The notes under the pieces: generated by a model
Database searches by the model: none
Seen by the model: the letters and a program-made list of their open reading frames with translations, nothing else
What the model was told of the DNA's origin: nothing
Shown here: piece by piece, positions 47,809 through 60,643 of the stretch
How positions within the stretch are numbered: the stretch's first letter is position 1
Layout of the letters: the number at the start of each line of letters is the position of its first letter
Program-made: the position numbers and the translations under genes
Origin: Periconia sp. R9002
Lineage: Eukaryota; Ascomycota; Dothideomycetes; Pleosporales; Periconiaceae
Assembly: GCA_023627715.1 (NCBI GenBank)
Contig: JAMAHW010000041.1
Coordinates: 62,001 to 126,000, forward strand
Direction of reading: 5' to 3'
DNA length: 64,000 bases

Positions 47809-49077
47809 GGTTGGTTATATTGAAGATGGAGAGACGGAGTTTAGTTGGCAAGAATTTCCGATAACATCCAGAGGGGCAAGTTGTTAAATAGGTGTGGTTT
47901 GGTGACGACGCTTTCCATTGACTCAAGCGCACTACGTCGCTGTTAACGCACTATGCTATGGATGGCGAATCGGCAAATGACTGCGCCTCAGCTTGGATAT
48001 GTCTCGACCGATGGTAACGTTTCTAGGGAAATCTTAGTAGTTACAAAGGGTAGAGTGTGCTAGAGACAAAGGGTGTGCCACCGAACAAAGTGGGACAATT
48101 GTCAAAGTGGCTGAGCCACAACGGGCCCCTGCTCTGTGTACCTAGGTAACTTCGCACCGCGTGGACAACGTTGACTAAATGCTGGATTTTGCTGACATGG
48201 GCTCGTTTTCTTGTGGTACATTACGAAAGACGTTATCGGTAGGCTGAGCAAGCCTATTAGGTAAAGTGATGCAGTGAGCTGGTGAAGGGCCAGTATGCAG
48301 TGCTTCCAAACTGCGATGGATGGCTGATTCAGAATCATCTACCATACTTTGGCCAAGCTTCTGGAACTGTTTTGGCAGTTGATACCTATTACGAGGGTGA
48401 TATGGTCACTTCATGAAAACACAGCATGTCTCTTTGACTCTGTGACAAATTCTGTTCAGTGGTACAGTCCCAATGAAAACCGCGGAACCAGTCACAGTAG
48501 AGTTGCATCAAGCCCAGCAGATGAAACAGGGGGAAGAATGTGCCGTTCGCGGCAGAATAAAATCACAGCAGTGTGTACATTCGCTGATCTGGATCTTTCT
48601 GCTTCCGTGCTGGGTAGTGGAACAGGCGTGTAAGAGATGAGGAACATGGGAGAGAGGTACAGTTGTAATGTACGTCATTGATGGAGATGCATGGGTTAGA
48701 CAGGTGGGCGAATATGCACTGTGGCGAGCTTTGCTTTTTATATGCCAAGTCGGTTAGAGTATCCAGGTCTGCACATAAGGATCAGAGCATTCAACACGAT
48801 AGATACATTGATATGTGTAGAGGTTGTGTAGTCTGTAAGGGGGGCAGCCCTCCAACAGGGGTCGGAGGATCGGAGCCGTATCAGTACTGATATGCGCCAC
48901 AGTGGCGGTGCAGCGCGGGGTATCAGGCGCCAATCGCATTCGCGTCCATGTCCATGTCCAGACTCTCAAAGCTTCTCATGCTACAAGTACCCTGAGCTCT
49001 GCCCTTCGCCACAAATTTTATGGGCAGTTCTTTCTGGTATCTTCGTCCAAAGTTTTTTACGCTGTGAGTCTCTGACC
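47809..49077. other. Divergent spacer between HET-like and RING genes
   Basis: 1.27 kb without a recognised gene. Includes the promoters of both flanking genes. Confidence 0.45.
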
Positions 49078-49885
49078 ATGTCGGGCTACGAAGGCAAGTT
49101 TTAGGGCTGTTCATGTTGACACTGCCTGAAAATCCTACTAACAACACCGTGCAGTTGAGCACAACATCCCCACCAGCAAGGAACCCAAGCCCGAACAACC
49201 GTCACGCCGACCGGATTTGTCCACCTTTTTCAGTACCTTGGAGCTAGTGGACACGTCGAATCCTGATCACCACCATAACGCCCATGCGCAGCCGCAGCCA
49301 GAGAATACGGCGGCCGCCTTTCGTTTGCTGGCAAATGCATTTGAAATGATGCGCGGGTCCGAGGAACGGGACAATAGCGCCAATGGGGAAGGCGGCTTGC
49401 TGGAAAGCATGATTGAGTACCTGAGGGAGAATGCAGATGACCCTCCAAGCGAGTGTACGTTTGGCAACTTGCTAGGCCGTTGGGGTCTGAATTTGACTGA
49501 CTTTGGGTCCCGCGTTTCTAGTGAAGGGTGTGCCAGACAGTTTTTTGGACGAGCTGGAACGTGTACCCAACAAGTCGTTGAAACCCACAGACACGTGCCC
49601 CATATGCGTCAACCCGTTCCTTGATGGTAAGCACAGCTCGCAAACCATACCTTTGTACAAATTAGTTCGACCGAACCGGCTGACTTGGGGTGGACAGACC
49701 AGTATCCGCTTGTAGTGCAATTGCCCTGCCATAAGGACCACCGCTTCGATTTGGATTGCATACGACCTTGGCTCAAACTGAATTCTACATGTCCACTGGA
49801 TCGCAAGGAACTGCTCAAGAAGAAACAACCGCCACCTCCGCCACCAGATGATGATGAGGAGGATTACGACGACATGTACGCATGA
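49078..49885 (+). CDS. RING-H2 zinc-finger protein (probable E3 ubiquitin ligase), 202 aa
   Basis: Exons 49078-49093, 49155-49454, 49522-49626, 49698-49885 (609 nt). Intron 1 uses a GC-AG pair: GCAAGT donor at 49094, with a strong CTACTAAC branch site before the acceptor; no GT donor there keeps the frame. The RING is split by intron 3: CPICVNPFLD, then LPCHKDHRFDLDCIRPWLKLNSTCPLDR, giving C-x2-C ... C-x-H-x2-H-type spacing with two final cysteines. Upstream lie SRRPDLSTFF and an acidic segment with a KGVPDSFLDELERVP helix. The C-terminus has a proline run then acidic DDDEEDYDDMYA. No membrane span, so cytosolic or nuclear. Confidence 0.87.
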
Positions 49886-51281
49886 TCATGCCAAATACTA
49901 AACATACTGTATACACACGATAATCAGGTCAAGATCATGATTCATCTATCGCCGCAGACCAGTCCCGGCCACATGTATGTGTCGGCCCTGGATAAAAATG
50001 AACGAGCGAAGCGCACCTGTTCCTTGCTTTTCCCTAAAGGGCAATTTGGGCTAGGACTGGACGCCGTCAGCCGCCATGGACGAATACTGAAGGAGGTGTG
50101 CCTAGGTAGAATATCAGATAATATGGCAATTGCCGTGCCATGATTAATCAAACGGTTCGGGTACGTGGTAATGCCGTTGTTTGTACCATTTGAATTACTC
50201 CGACAGTGCATCGATATTATTTTCCCCAAAAAGAGGAATATTTTCGTTTTTGTCACCACATCGGTCATGGCTTGCCACGTCGTTTTTACGAACAAGAGCT
50301 TACATGTCACTGATGCTTACCTAGCCGCTAGTGCAGTACCGATCCGGTGGTATGAGCGAGCGCATCCGAATGTCTGTTTCTAAAATACATCGTTCCGAAA
50401 CTCAAATGGCTGCATCACTCGACGAAGTAGAAGACTACCTAGTAAGATACGACATTTCCGAAAATAGGATATGATGTGGAAAGTTATACATAGTGAAGAT
50501 GACTGTGCAATTTGCATTTTGGTGGACGATTCAGGTACAGGATTAGTAAAGATAACCATTGAAGTAGGAATCGGCCGAGGCGAGTAAGGTTATGCGATGT
50601 CTGATTACACCAGAAATTACAAACGGTCCTAGCAGCGTTAGACAGATCCATCGTCGGGTGATTGAAAGGACGAGAATGGTCAGACCCCGATTTGCACTGG
50701 GCAAATCCAAGGCCCGGCGATTTTCGTCCAGACACAGGATATCCGCAGCCACGCTCCCCTGGACAGCAGTAGACATGTAACTCTCCATGTACGTTAGGTA
50801 CATAGATAGATACATGTATGTATGTAGGTAATTCCAAGCCAGGGATGTTGTATTGCTTAGGCTCTCGTTGAAGAAAGAGATGGGCTGGGAAGGTTTATCG
50901 GAAATGTGACCAAACCATCCAAAACATCAGAAAAGCAATCATAAGCGGTGCTGATGCGGGACAACCATGTGGCCGTGCGGCGAGTGCCTGGGAGAGGTGT
51001 GGTTCCGCCGGGAGGATGCTTTTTTTTTCTGTTTCTTTACCAAGCTGGCTCAGCAGTCGCGGCTTTAATTTCGTCCGTCCGAGAGAAGGCGACGGCTTTC
51101 GGCTCTGGTCAGGCCTACTTACCCGTTGCCATCGCAAGCAACAACCTCCCCACATGCACTATGAAAGTAGGCCCATTTCCAACATGACCCTTTCATAGCA
51201 TCCTACGGTACGGTGCAGTACGATCGCAGGACATAGTGAGCGGCAGGCACATAACCGTCTGCCCTCCTCCCAAGTGTAGTC
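49886..51281. other. Spacer, no gene seen
   Basis: Between two genes on the same strand. Short ORFs only; a GTATGTATGTAGG-type run near 50815-50830. Confidence 0.45.
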
Positions 51282-53414
51282 ATGGAATCGGGAAGTCCCT
51301 CGGCCATGGCCATGGGCAATCCGACTTCGCCGAGAAAGCGCCCCTCGACGAGCCGGCTTCGCGCCTGTTGGGAGTGTAAGCCTCGGCCTACCCCAGCTTA
51401 AACGTCAAGATCCATACATGTCAGTCACTAACGGATCCATCATCATGATACAGGCAAGAAAAGAAAGCTGCACGGAAATGCCGCAGAAACCGGCCCTGCC
51501 AGTCCGCAAGGCTTGGACCAGGCTGACTACGAAAGTGTTTGCTCCATTCACAATCACATAGGAGAGCGCCTGGGCAAGTTGGAACAGCTGTTCGAGAAGT
51601 TTGTATGCCGCAAGACTAGCAATGTTGACGTGCTTTCCGATTCTCAGAGCTCCATTTCAACCTTGGTCAATGAGAAGCCGTCTTCTTCCAACTATCTGCC
51701 CAAAATACAACCCGACTCACACAGCATCGGCTCCATAGGCGAGAGCATTGTCAGTACACTCCCCATTTCTTTCTTTCTTGCCATGCCATTTCATGCTGAT
51801 GGTAAAGAGCAGCTCCTGCATCACGCATGGACGTCACCACCTTCTCTCGGACCATTGGGTAGTGAACCGGACGCTGAGCGTGCGTGCGACTCAGTCCACA
51901 GGGCCTTGGTCCAGCTCCTTCCATCACAGTACGATGCCGACGTGATCTTTGAATCGACCAACGGCTGGATGATTTCGGGCTTATACCGGCCATGCAACGA
52001 CCTCTATGTCCGCAAGGATCCCGACACGTTTGCCCTCGACATGTCTGCGGTAGCACGGGAACGTAGCATCATTGTGGCCCGTACGCTTTTGCACCTTGCT
52101 GTCTGCATGAGCTCACTGCCACACGACTTCGATGCTTCGCGTCTAAAGCACATCTGGAATCTGGAAGCGACCATGGAAAACTATGTGAAGAATGTTCAAT
52201 CACTCATCACTGGCTCAGACGAACTTCTGTCTACACTGCCCGGCCTCGAGACTCTTCTTTTGCATGCCAACTATCATCTGAACACCGCTAACCTTAGGCA
52301 AGCATGGCTCAATGTACGGCGCGCGATGAGTCTGGCGCATCTGATGGGGTTCCACCGTATGATCGAACGTACTTCAATAAGTTCACCCGTTGAAGCCATA
52401 GAACCTGCCACGCGCATGTGGCGCACCCTGGTCGAGATAGAGCGATATCTGGGACTCCTTCTACGCCTTCCTTTGGCGGCCGACAATTATCCAATCGACG
52501 ACGACGCCAGGCCGTACGAGGTGTACAAGGCTCGCCTCTTAAGGATATCTCGGCAAGTCTCGGATCTTGACTCTTCAGTAACACCCCAATCCTATGTACA
52601 GGCGCTGGCTTTGGACGAACAGTTGGAGTCATTGATGAGAGAGCAGCCAAAAGAATTCTGGGCGGTGCCCAATATACCATCGACTGCACGCACAACCGAA
52701 TCGTATGATGTGATTTCGACACTGATGGTGCAGATGTGGCATTTCGAGCATAAGATTTTCATCCATTTACCTTTCCTCTTGCGCGCGACAAAAGACAACC
52801 GGTACGAATACTCCAAGGTGGCAGCATTACAAGCCAGTCGCAACATCATAATGCGATGGGTCGCGCTGCGCAACGCGGGCATCACCCAAGCATGCAGCCG
52901 TTCTGCCGAAATAGCCGTCTTCATCGCCGCCGTCACGCTGACTCTAGATATCCTTATCGAAATGGCCACCAAAGAGACGGCAGACGTGCAGAAGACCAAG
53001 TGCAGCGACTTTGCCATGCTCTGCCGAGTCATCTCGGAGCTCGAAAAGCTTGGAAAAGCCAACGCACGGGAGAAGATTGCGGCTCGCAGTGCCGTCGTGC
53101 TGAGGAATATCCTATCTACGCTCGATCCCAGCAAACGCGCGGTAGGGAAGCTCAAGATGACGATTCCATACTTTGGGACCATCCAGATACAATTCAAGGA
53201 GATGCCTACAAGACCGGCATTTGATTTAGATTCGGACGTGGCGAAGAAACTGAACAGCACATCCACTGGCCAGCATTTGCCAGTATTTTCTTTTGTTAGC
53301 AACGCATTGTGGCCGCCTTCTGGCGAAGGGTGCGACAATTACGATCTGGATTTTGACATTATATTATTCGACGGACTTCAAGACATGGATGTCGACGGCA
53401 ATTGGGTGTTTTGA
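51282..53414 (+). CDS. Fungal-specific transcription factor with disrupted Zn2Cys6 cluster, 684 aa
   Basis: Exons 51282-51375 and 51454-53414 (intron with CACTAAC branch). Exon 1 ends in RLRACWE and exon 2 continues CKKRK, which is the first half of a Zn2Cys6 binuclear cluster. The in-frame continuation is then HGNAAETGP, with no further cysteines of the cluster. The missing half (KCRRNRPCQS) can be read one frame over at about 51477-51506. The rest is intact: a short coiled linker, IGERLGKLEQLFEKF, and a fungal_trans middle-homology region (about 120-520) with LLLHANYHLNTANLRQAW, AMSLAHLMGFHR and MWRTLVEIERYLGLLLRLPL. DNA binding by the usual route is doubtful, so it may be inactive, a decoy or a pseudogene in progress. 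Confidence 0.8.
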
Positions 53415-54685
53415 GCGGTGTTTTTGATCTTTCTGTTTTTCTCCATATCCTGCTTTTTTCGTTGCGCGAGGGAACTCGCTTTTCTTCTAGCAGACGTCCA
53501 GTTTTATTTGTCATTTTATACGCATAGCGTTCCGGTGGAGACGGGGGTGGTGTGCGTTCTGTTCTACTGATTGCTTTGGGATATGCTCGTTTGGGCAATC
53601 GGGGCCCCCAACTGGCGCTAGGCGTTTCTTTTCCTTTTACATGTTCTTGTTGAGGCGGTATGCACAACGCACTCCTTTTCCCTACCAGTTCTTCCTCTTC
53701 GCCTTCTTCTACTGTGTTCCAAAATCTGTTGTAGAGGATGTAGTATCCGAGTGTAAATAAGGGGAGACGGCAGACGGCAAAAAGAAGAAAACGATAAGCA
53801 GCAGCACGAGAAGTAAGCCGATGTGAGATGCGATGACCTTGCAGCAGCCGCGGAGCGATATCAACCTATCGAATGGAAAGCCGGTGTCGTAAGCCCAAAC
53901 ATGCTACTTGCCAACCGTGTCACCACGTCGCAAACAATGTGCGACGACAAGAACCGAAGCTGGACAAGAGCAAAAAAGGAGGTTTCGCTATCGAAGAAAG
54001 TGAGGCATGGGACTGGGCGATTGGCTGGCATCATGTTGGCATTACATAGGCTTGGTCTTGCGCGGTACAAGTTACAACCCAGGTGTTGGTAGCTGTGGAC
54101 CTTTGGGAGAGGATGCAGTGTGCATGCATATGTGTAATGTTTCAACGTTTGACCGGTTGGAAGTGTCGCCGTACATCGAACCAGACAGGACTGTGCACGT
54201 GATGATGCTCCTGTTCGGGGCACCTGGGGCAAGAAGAAGACGAAAAGACTGGTAAATAGTGAAAATCAAATCAATAGGTACCTGTGTCGCGAGGCTTTTG
54301 CTTGAATCACGAGATAAGATCATGCATGTATGTGTTTGTGTGCGTGTGGGTGAAGGTGAAGGTGAAGATGTTGGAAGGCTGCCGTCCCAACTAGGGGATC
54401 GTCGACTCCGAACGGGCCTATGTGCCTACCTATTCTGCCCAACCCTGTTGATTCTACCTATTTGCTCTCTCTCAACCCTTCGACACACGACCACAAACAC
54501 AAACACGACCACCCATCACTATTACCCATCCCGACTCATACTCATCCCCACCCCACTGGCGCAAGCTGTCGCCCTCTTCTCCTTGCCGCATCTTTTCTTT
54601 GCATGCCACCTACCGTCTCCCTCGCTAGTCTCCGTCTTGCGGGCGACTCCGTCTAGTGAGCCTCGCCGCGCCCATACAAGAAAGC
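53415..54685. other. Spacer, no gene seen
   Basis: Promoter and pyrimidine-rich leader of the next gene. The reading frame of that gene is open upstream to 54656 but only with a GTG codon. Confidence 0.45.
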
Positions 54686-57600
54686 ATGAGCAGCCTGGCG
54701 CTCCAGCAGGACCTCTTTTGGCAAAACACTTCCTCGTCTCATCTGGCCACAGACTCATCCGTCACGCGCTATGAGGACGTGAGCAAGAGGGACGACCGCC
54801 TCCTTAGCCTCTTCGAATCCATCTTTACCACCTACCCGCCCATCCTCGAGTCGCTTCTCTCGCAGATCTCCACCTCCACCTTCCTCAACCTCTACCACAC
54901 CTCCAAACACCTCCGCGACTTTTTGCGCAACTACCCCGTCGCATGGAAGACGCTCTCGTTCCGCCTGCCCCAGCCCACCGTGGCAGCTGTGGGCTCCCCC
55001 GGTAACGAAACCCCCGACCATCGAGAACGCCAGTCCAAGGCCTACTCCTTCGACGCCCTCCTGAAGCAGATCATAGCCCCGTATGGCACCCGACTGACCA
55101 GCTTGGATCTGTGCAATACCGCTGTCTCGGGCACAGCCTTGAGTGTGACCGTGCTCGGGCCCCGAAGCAAGACGCTCAAACATCTGTCGGTGCGCGGGTG
55201 CAAAAATGTCTCCATTAAATACCATATAGTGCCATTCCTAGAGCCCTTTACCATGGAATACATGCCCGACTCAGCCAAGGAATTGGCTTTGCGAAGTCTG
55301 TACCTGTACCGCTGCCGCCACCATCGCCGACGACCGTACCTGCCCTCCTCCCTCGTCCGACGTGACTCCGACACGGATCCTACCCACCAACTCATTGAAA
55401 TTTGTCACAAACTGGGCATTTGGACAGACACGGCTTGGTGTCCAACCCCCGGTGGGCGCTGTTACAGGAGAAAGGATTATCATGCGGGAAGGGCAGGACC
55501 GCAGAACTTGGAGGTTTGGGTCCCATTTGACCGCTTGTGGAGGTCAGGGAACCGCATTGGACCAGTGGAGGGTGCTGATATGCTTGGTGAGCAGGATGGA
55601 CGCCTATGGGAAATCGACGAGACGGGCCAAGACGGCGAGCCACTTGGGACCGAGCAGGGCCTGTCCAAAGGCGAGGGAAAACATGTGCCTGCCCATCTGC
55701 GGAAGAGTCACCGACAATTTGTGGAAGATATCAAGTGTGCACAGTGCAACGATACCATCTTGGAGCGGTGTGAGTCCTGTAGTGTGCGTATGCACTGCAT
55801 GGGGTGCCGTAAGACACTTTGTGCGAGTTGCGCGTTCAACAGGCCCATTCCGAGGAAGCGCCCGAAGACGCGACACTTTGCAAGCCTTGCATTTGGGTCT
55901 GGAGGCTCACTGGGAACCGCACTGGGCCAGGCTAACGGATCCTCCGCTTCGCTACCGCACTCCCATCAAGATACCGCGCCGCCCAGGGACCAGTTTTGGT
56001 GGGCACCGGGTGCCTCTCGGTCGCCGAATCTCATGACCGAAGCTTCGCAGGAGGAGGAAGACTCTGACTCAGAAGATGGGGGAGTTGGAAACAATGGACT
56101 ACCCGCTCCCCCGAATAACCGCGACCCTCCGAAACTCGATATGCATTGGTGCTGCTTGGAGCCGATATTCTCTGGTGGGGGTGGAATAGCTGTATTGGGA
56201 ACCGGATTGGGAGGTAGAGGAGCAGACAAAATTCGTGCAGCACCTCTACCTCGCTCCAAGAAATATGAAGACCCCGATTTTGCGAATCAGCTGCGACCGG
56301 TAGACTACATTCGAGAGCTGAAAAACAACGGCCTCTACGAATATGTTCTTGGTGAAGACGTTGATCTCCTGTCTTACCTAAAGCAGGACAACCTTGACCT
56401 TCAAGCACAAACGTGCCCCCGCGGCTTGTGCAACGATTGTTATCGTAGTTTTCGATGGAAGATATCGTGTCGGTGCTGCAAGACGCCCATCTGCAAGGAG
56501 CATGATTTTAGGGCTCTCAAGTTCCGCAAATGTGGTTACCGAGACATGCGTACAGAGCATGAGCACGTTCGAGCGCACAACGACCCCCCTCGTCTCGTCA
56601 TCCCCAAATACAATCCTAATAAAGCACACGCAAAAGAGATTGATCGAACACCCACCGCGCCACCGGCCGTTCAGGGCCCGCCGTCGTCTTCGTCGTCTTT
56701 TATTAACGCGGAACTTGATACATCCGCTACATCACTAACCTCACAATCACAGATTTTGATGCCACCAGCTGCGCCTTCATCATCAGATATGTCTGCTACC
56801 ACGTCTGTCAATTCCCATGTCTCTTCTGATCCATTTACAAACGTGGAGACGCTACCCTTTATTCCTGTCAGTTCTTCCCGGCCGCGCTCCCTGAGTGTAT
56901 CTGGTGTCCGCAGCCGCAACACTGGATCCTGGCCAGCTTCTCCGCGCGGCATTCCAATCAACTCCATCGCAAATCCTCTCCCACTTCCTTGCAATGCACG
57001 TCACCCTGTGCAGTGGGAGGGATGCGGTGCGTACTTTTGTCAATATCCTCGACCAGTTGGCGACAACAGGCCTCAATGCCCAGTGATTCTTAGGGAGTGC
57101 ACTGATTGTGCAGTACTCGTTTGCGATGTAAGATCTTCGCATGCTACTTGGATAGACTTGTTACTGACCTGAACTCAGCAATGTATCGCCTCCAACCCTG
57201 CCTGCTCATGTACATATTGCACCGTCAACTTCCACTGCCCAACGTGTGCTCGTAAGAAGGAGGTCAAAGCCAAGTGCCGATTTGAAGCCGAGATGAAAGC
57301 CAAGAAGGAAGCTGAAATGCGCGCCAGGGAGAAGATGGAGAAGGAGAAAGAGATTCGGGAAAAGGCCGACGAGATTGCCGGGCAGGTCAATGAGTTCTTT
57401 ACCTTTCTTATCCCGCAGGTTGAAGAAACCATAGCGGAGCCATCTGCTGCCGAACAGGGCGAGGACCTAGACCCAAGGCCCGAGTTGGACAGTATCGCTA
57501 CACAAGTACCAAGCCTCGACGCCATTACCGTCACAACGGCGTTTGGGGTCCACGAGGAACCCAACAACATCACCACCATCACGGCATCGGGCCCCGCGTA

Positions 57601-57850
57601 CACTGCCACCACCAGCACGGTCGAGGCCTCACAGCCGGAGTACGAACCTACACTGCTCGAATTGATGTATGAAGCCGACATTGCAGACGAGGACGACGCG
57701 GCAGATGCCGAGGGGGGTTCCTCCCATGATGACGGTGATGATGCGGATGTCGACACGGACGATTTCGACGCCGAGAGCGCCCTCATTGATGAGTTTATCG
57801 ATGATGGAGAGCTTACGCCGACGACGACGACATCGCATGTGTTGAATTGA
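54686..57850 (+). CDS. F-box-like zinc-finger protein, 1037 aa
   Basis: Exons 54686-57127 and 57179-57850. First ATG of the frame is 54686 (MSSLALQQD). Residues about 40-85 look like an F-box: LESLLSQISTSTFLNLYHTSKHLRDFL. Leucine-rich-repeat-like segments follow (LTSLDLCNT, LKHLSVRGCKNV). Three Cys-rich blocks suggest zinc binding: CAQCNDTILERCESCSVRMHCMGC, CNDCYRSFRWKISCRCCKTPIC, and CTDCAVLVCD joined across the intron to QCIASNPACSCTYC...CPTC. After these is a long charged coiled coil (about 845-890, rich in K/E/R/A) and an acidic tail. It may be an SCF substrate adaptor, but no named family is certain. Nuclear or cytosolic; no membrane spans. Confidence 0.8.
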
Positions 57851-57965
57851 AGAAGTTGGATGGGCGTGGCTGGTAGTGTAGGGCCCGGGCCGTTAATTTG
57901 AGGAGGAATGCTCATGATGTTCGAATTGTACCGGATGGAAGATTGGGCGTTGCCAGGCTGTCAAC

Positions 57966-57982
57966 AGAGAGAGAGAGAGAGA
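57966..57982 (+). repeat. (GA)n microsatellite
   Basis: Eight dinucleotide units about 115 bases after the F-box-like gene. Confidence 0.85.
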
Positions 57983-58206
57983 TAGGAGGATGCCGAAAAA
58001 GAGGAGGGTTTCTAAATCGAAAAAATCCCATGGTGTATAGGTCATGTACGTTGGCGATTCAAGAGATATCAAAGGTTCTTTTCCTCGTTTATTTTACTTT
58101 CTTCGTTCCAAAGAAGTCATGGCAATTTGTTACCTTTTTTTCTTCACTGCAGAAGCAAGTACGCAAGCATATGGTTCAAGGCATATAGAATGAAGGATCT
58201 TTTTTT

Positions 58207-58226
58207 TCTCTCTCTCTCTCTCTCTC
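58207..58226 (+). repeat. (CT)n microsatellite
   Basis: Ten dinucleotide units after a T7 run, complementary to the (GA)n array 225 bases upstream. Confidence 0.85.
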
Positions 58227-58669
58227 AAACTCTTATCAACGCAGCGTTTATCATTCATTTTGAATTGGGGCCCTTTTCGAAAACATGGAAGCGTGGTTAC
58301 ATAGTATGTAGGTATGTATGTTACTTGTGCATGAAAATTGGCATTGTGCGATTTTGATGTCCTCACCCGTTCGTTGGTTTTTTGTTTGTGGGGTACATAT
58401 GTACGTACGGGTGAGTGTTGGTGCGGCGAGGTGGCGTGGGGTTTGGTTGGTGGGTGATGTGTGTTTGTTTTTAAGATTGTGGGATTGTGGGATGTAGATT
58501 GGAATCATGCCGTGGGGATGTACACATGTACGTAACGCATAGCAACCATTTGACGATGATGAAAAGTCGTAAGCGGAGACGAAAAAAGCAACTCAAAGTT
58601 TTCTTGGTCAAAATTGACAAAACCAACGGGTATCTATTTATCTTACAGACGTCGACATCAAAACATATA

Positions 58670-60261
58670 TCACTTGGAAGAAGAAGACACGCCCTTGTTC
58701 TCCTTATCCCCCACGCTCTTCGCACTCTTGACGCTCTTGACGCTCTTCAAGCTCTTCTTGCTCGTCGTGCGTCTCAATCGGGCCTTGAACTTGCGCCACC
58801 TCGACTCCTCCTTATTATGCTCGTCGTCGTCCTTGGCGCCGCCAAAGCTCCGCGTCTCGCTGTCCACGCTGCCGCGGGGGTACGTGTACTCGCTGCCCAG
58901 ATCGACGCTCTCGATGTTCCTCTGGTGGTGCTGCTGCTCCTTGGCCACCTTCTCTTTCCGCTTGCCGAGCAGCATGAACGTCTGCGTTTGCCAGCCGGCC
59001 ATGTGCGCGATGGGTCCGTCGAGCGGGTTGCGCTGCGTGTCCGGGTTCTTCCAGGGGCAGTGCTCGCGGTGGGATTCGACGAGGTTGAGGCGGAGAGACT
59101 CGATGGGGACGGAGAGTTTGTGGCTCATTTCTTCGAGTCGTGTGTTTGAATAGAGCCAGAGGCCTGTCCGTTGGAAACAGTGGTTGCAGACGGCTAGGGA
59201 GATCCTCGACTCGGAGACGCCGGTCCAGCCGAAGAGCGCGAAGAGGAATGCAGCGGTGTCTGTGGGTGAGCTGGGTGGTTGCTCCGTAATGTCGGAGCCG
59301 GGTGGGGTGAAGAACGAGGGGGAAACACGCCGCAGGATGTCGTCTACGCGTGGGTCGGGGTAGATTAGGTTTTCTAGGGACGGGAGGTCGTTGGCGATGG
59401 CTTTGAATGAACGATACCGGAGGAGGAAGTCCATGGTGCTTTTCGCTCGGTTGGGTATAGGAATATGGTAGATGTCATCTGGGAAGGTATTAGCAACGGT
59501 AGGTTTGCACATTTGCACGGGTAGGTAGGTAGGTACTTACTTGAACACCCACGCTTCCTCCACAAGCAGTCCTCATGGTGCCCATCCACTATGAGCTCTC
59601 GGTACTTCTCCACAAGCGCATCGTCAATCTCTACCGCCAGGTCTTCCGTCATATCCATCTCCTTGCCGCTCTCGTCTTTGCGCTTCGGGCGAAGCTTAAC
59701 CGCTATCCTCTGCTCACATCCCCCTTTGCACGCAACCGTATTCCAACTATCGCACGACCAGCCCTGTTTCGCCCACTCCACCTCTCCGATGGCGTCGGGC
59801 TTATTACTCCATTTCTTGACGTCGGCAAACGTCTTGAGCCTGTCAAGAAACTGCTCCTGGCTGTAAGGCTGGTAATTTGCAGGCTTCCGCGGCGTGGTTG
59901 TCGTCACAGGTGATTTGTTGTTTCCTCCAACCGCACGCACGCTGGTTCCGACAGTCAACCGGCCACCACCCTCCTTTTGTGTAGTGAATAGCTGGTCCTT
60001 GAGGGCCTGGATCCGCTCATTGCCAGATACTTGCCGGGAGCGATCCATGAGTACGTCTGAAAGGCGAGAGCGCTTGGTTTTGGGTTCGGGGGCAGGGGGG
60101 CTAGTGAGGGATGTTGTGGAGGCATTGGATTCGCGCAGGGTGGTTGCCAGGGAGGTGGTCGAAGCGCTTGCCGTGAGCTTGTCGAGGAGCGTGTCAAACT
60201 TGCGCTTCGTGGTAGCCAGCGCTGGCCCGTGGGCGGGAGACTGAGTCGGCGACGACGACAT
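58670..60261 (-). CDS. C3HC zinc-finger protein, NIPA/ZC3HC1-Rsm1 family, 509 aa
   Basis: Exons 60261-59541 and 59478-58670 (1530 nt). The zf-C3HC core is in exon 1: FADVKKWSNKPDAIGEVEWAK, GWSC..WNTVACKGGC, VKLRPKRKDESGKEMD, then HHEDCLWRKRGC at the exon end. The second, Rsm1-like domain (exon 2) has CNHCFQRTGLWLY and HREHCPWKNP. Relatives are nuclear: S. pombe rsm1 affects mRNA export, and yeast Pml39/human ZC3HC1 sit at the nuclear pore basket. The C-terminal tail is basic with VKSVKSAKSVG-type repeats. It is divergent from HAL2 with 382 bp between starts. Confidence 0.9.
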
Positions 60262-60643
60262 TATGGTTGACGAGGAATTCGGGGGCTGCGAGGTGTGTCG
60301 TGGTGTACCGGGCGGTGATGAATGGTTTGGCAGGTGTCAAGCTCTTTGTTTACAGTTTGTGGTCCAAGCTTCCAAACCCGACTTCGACTTTCGCCCTCTT
60401 TCACTGCATGACACTTACACTCGAGGGATCTTGTCAATATATCTTCATGGACAATCCATGTTCCAGGGAAGTCGAGATTAACAAATAGCAAGAATCTAGA
60501 GAATTTGGCCAACGATCTTCCGCATCATCTCCACCACTATGATGGATAGCTCACCACCTCCGAGTCCCGCCGGTAACGCCAAGACCCTACACGGTACTTC
60601 GCCGTGATTCACCACGACGCATTCAAGCCAACCGATTGCGTAT
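60262..60643. other. 382-bp bidirectional promoter (NIPA-like / HAL2)
   Basis: Separates two divergent starts. No gene; probably a shared promoter. Confidence 0.5.

Larger units (their letters stand above)
57851..58669. other. Convergent spacer with microsatellites
   Basis: Contains (GA)n at 57966-57982 and (CT)n at 58207-58226, about 240 bases apart and complementary, so the transcript could fold across them. No gene. Confidence 0.5.
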
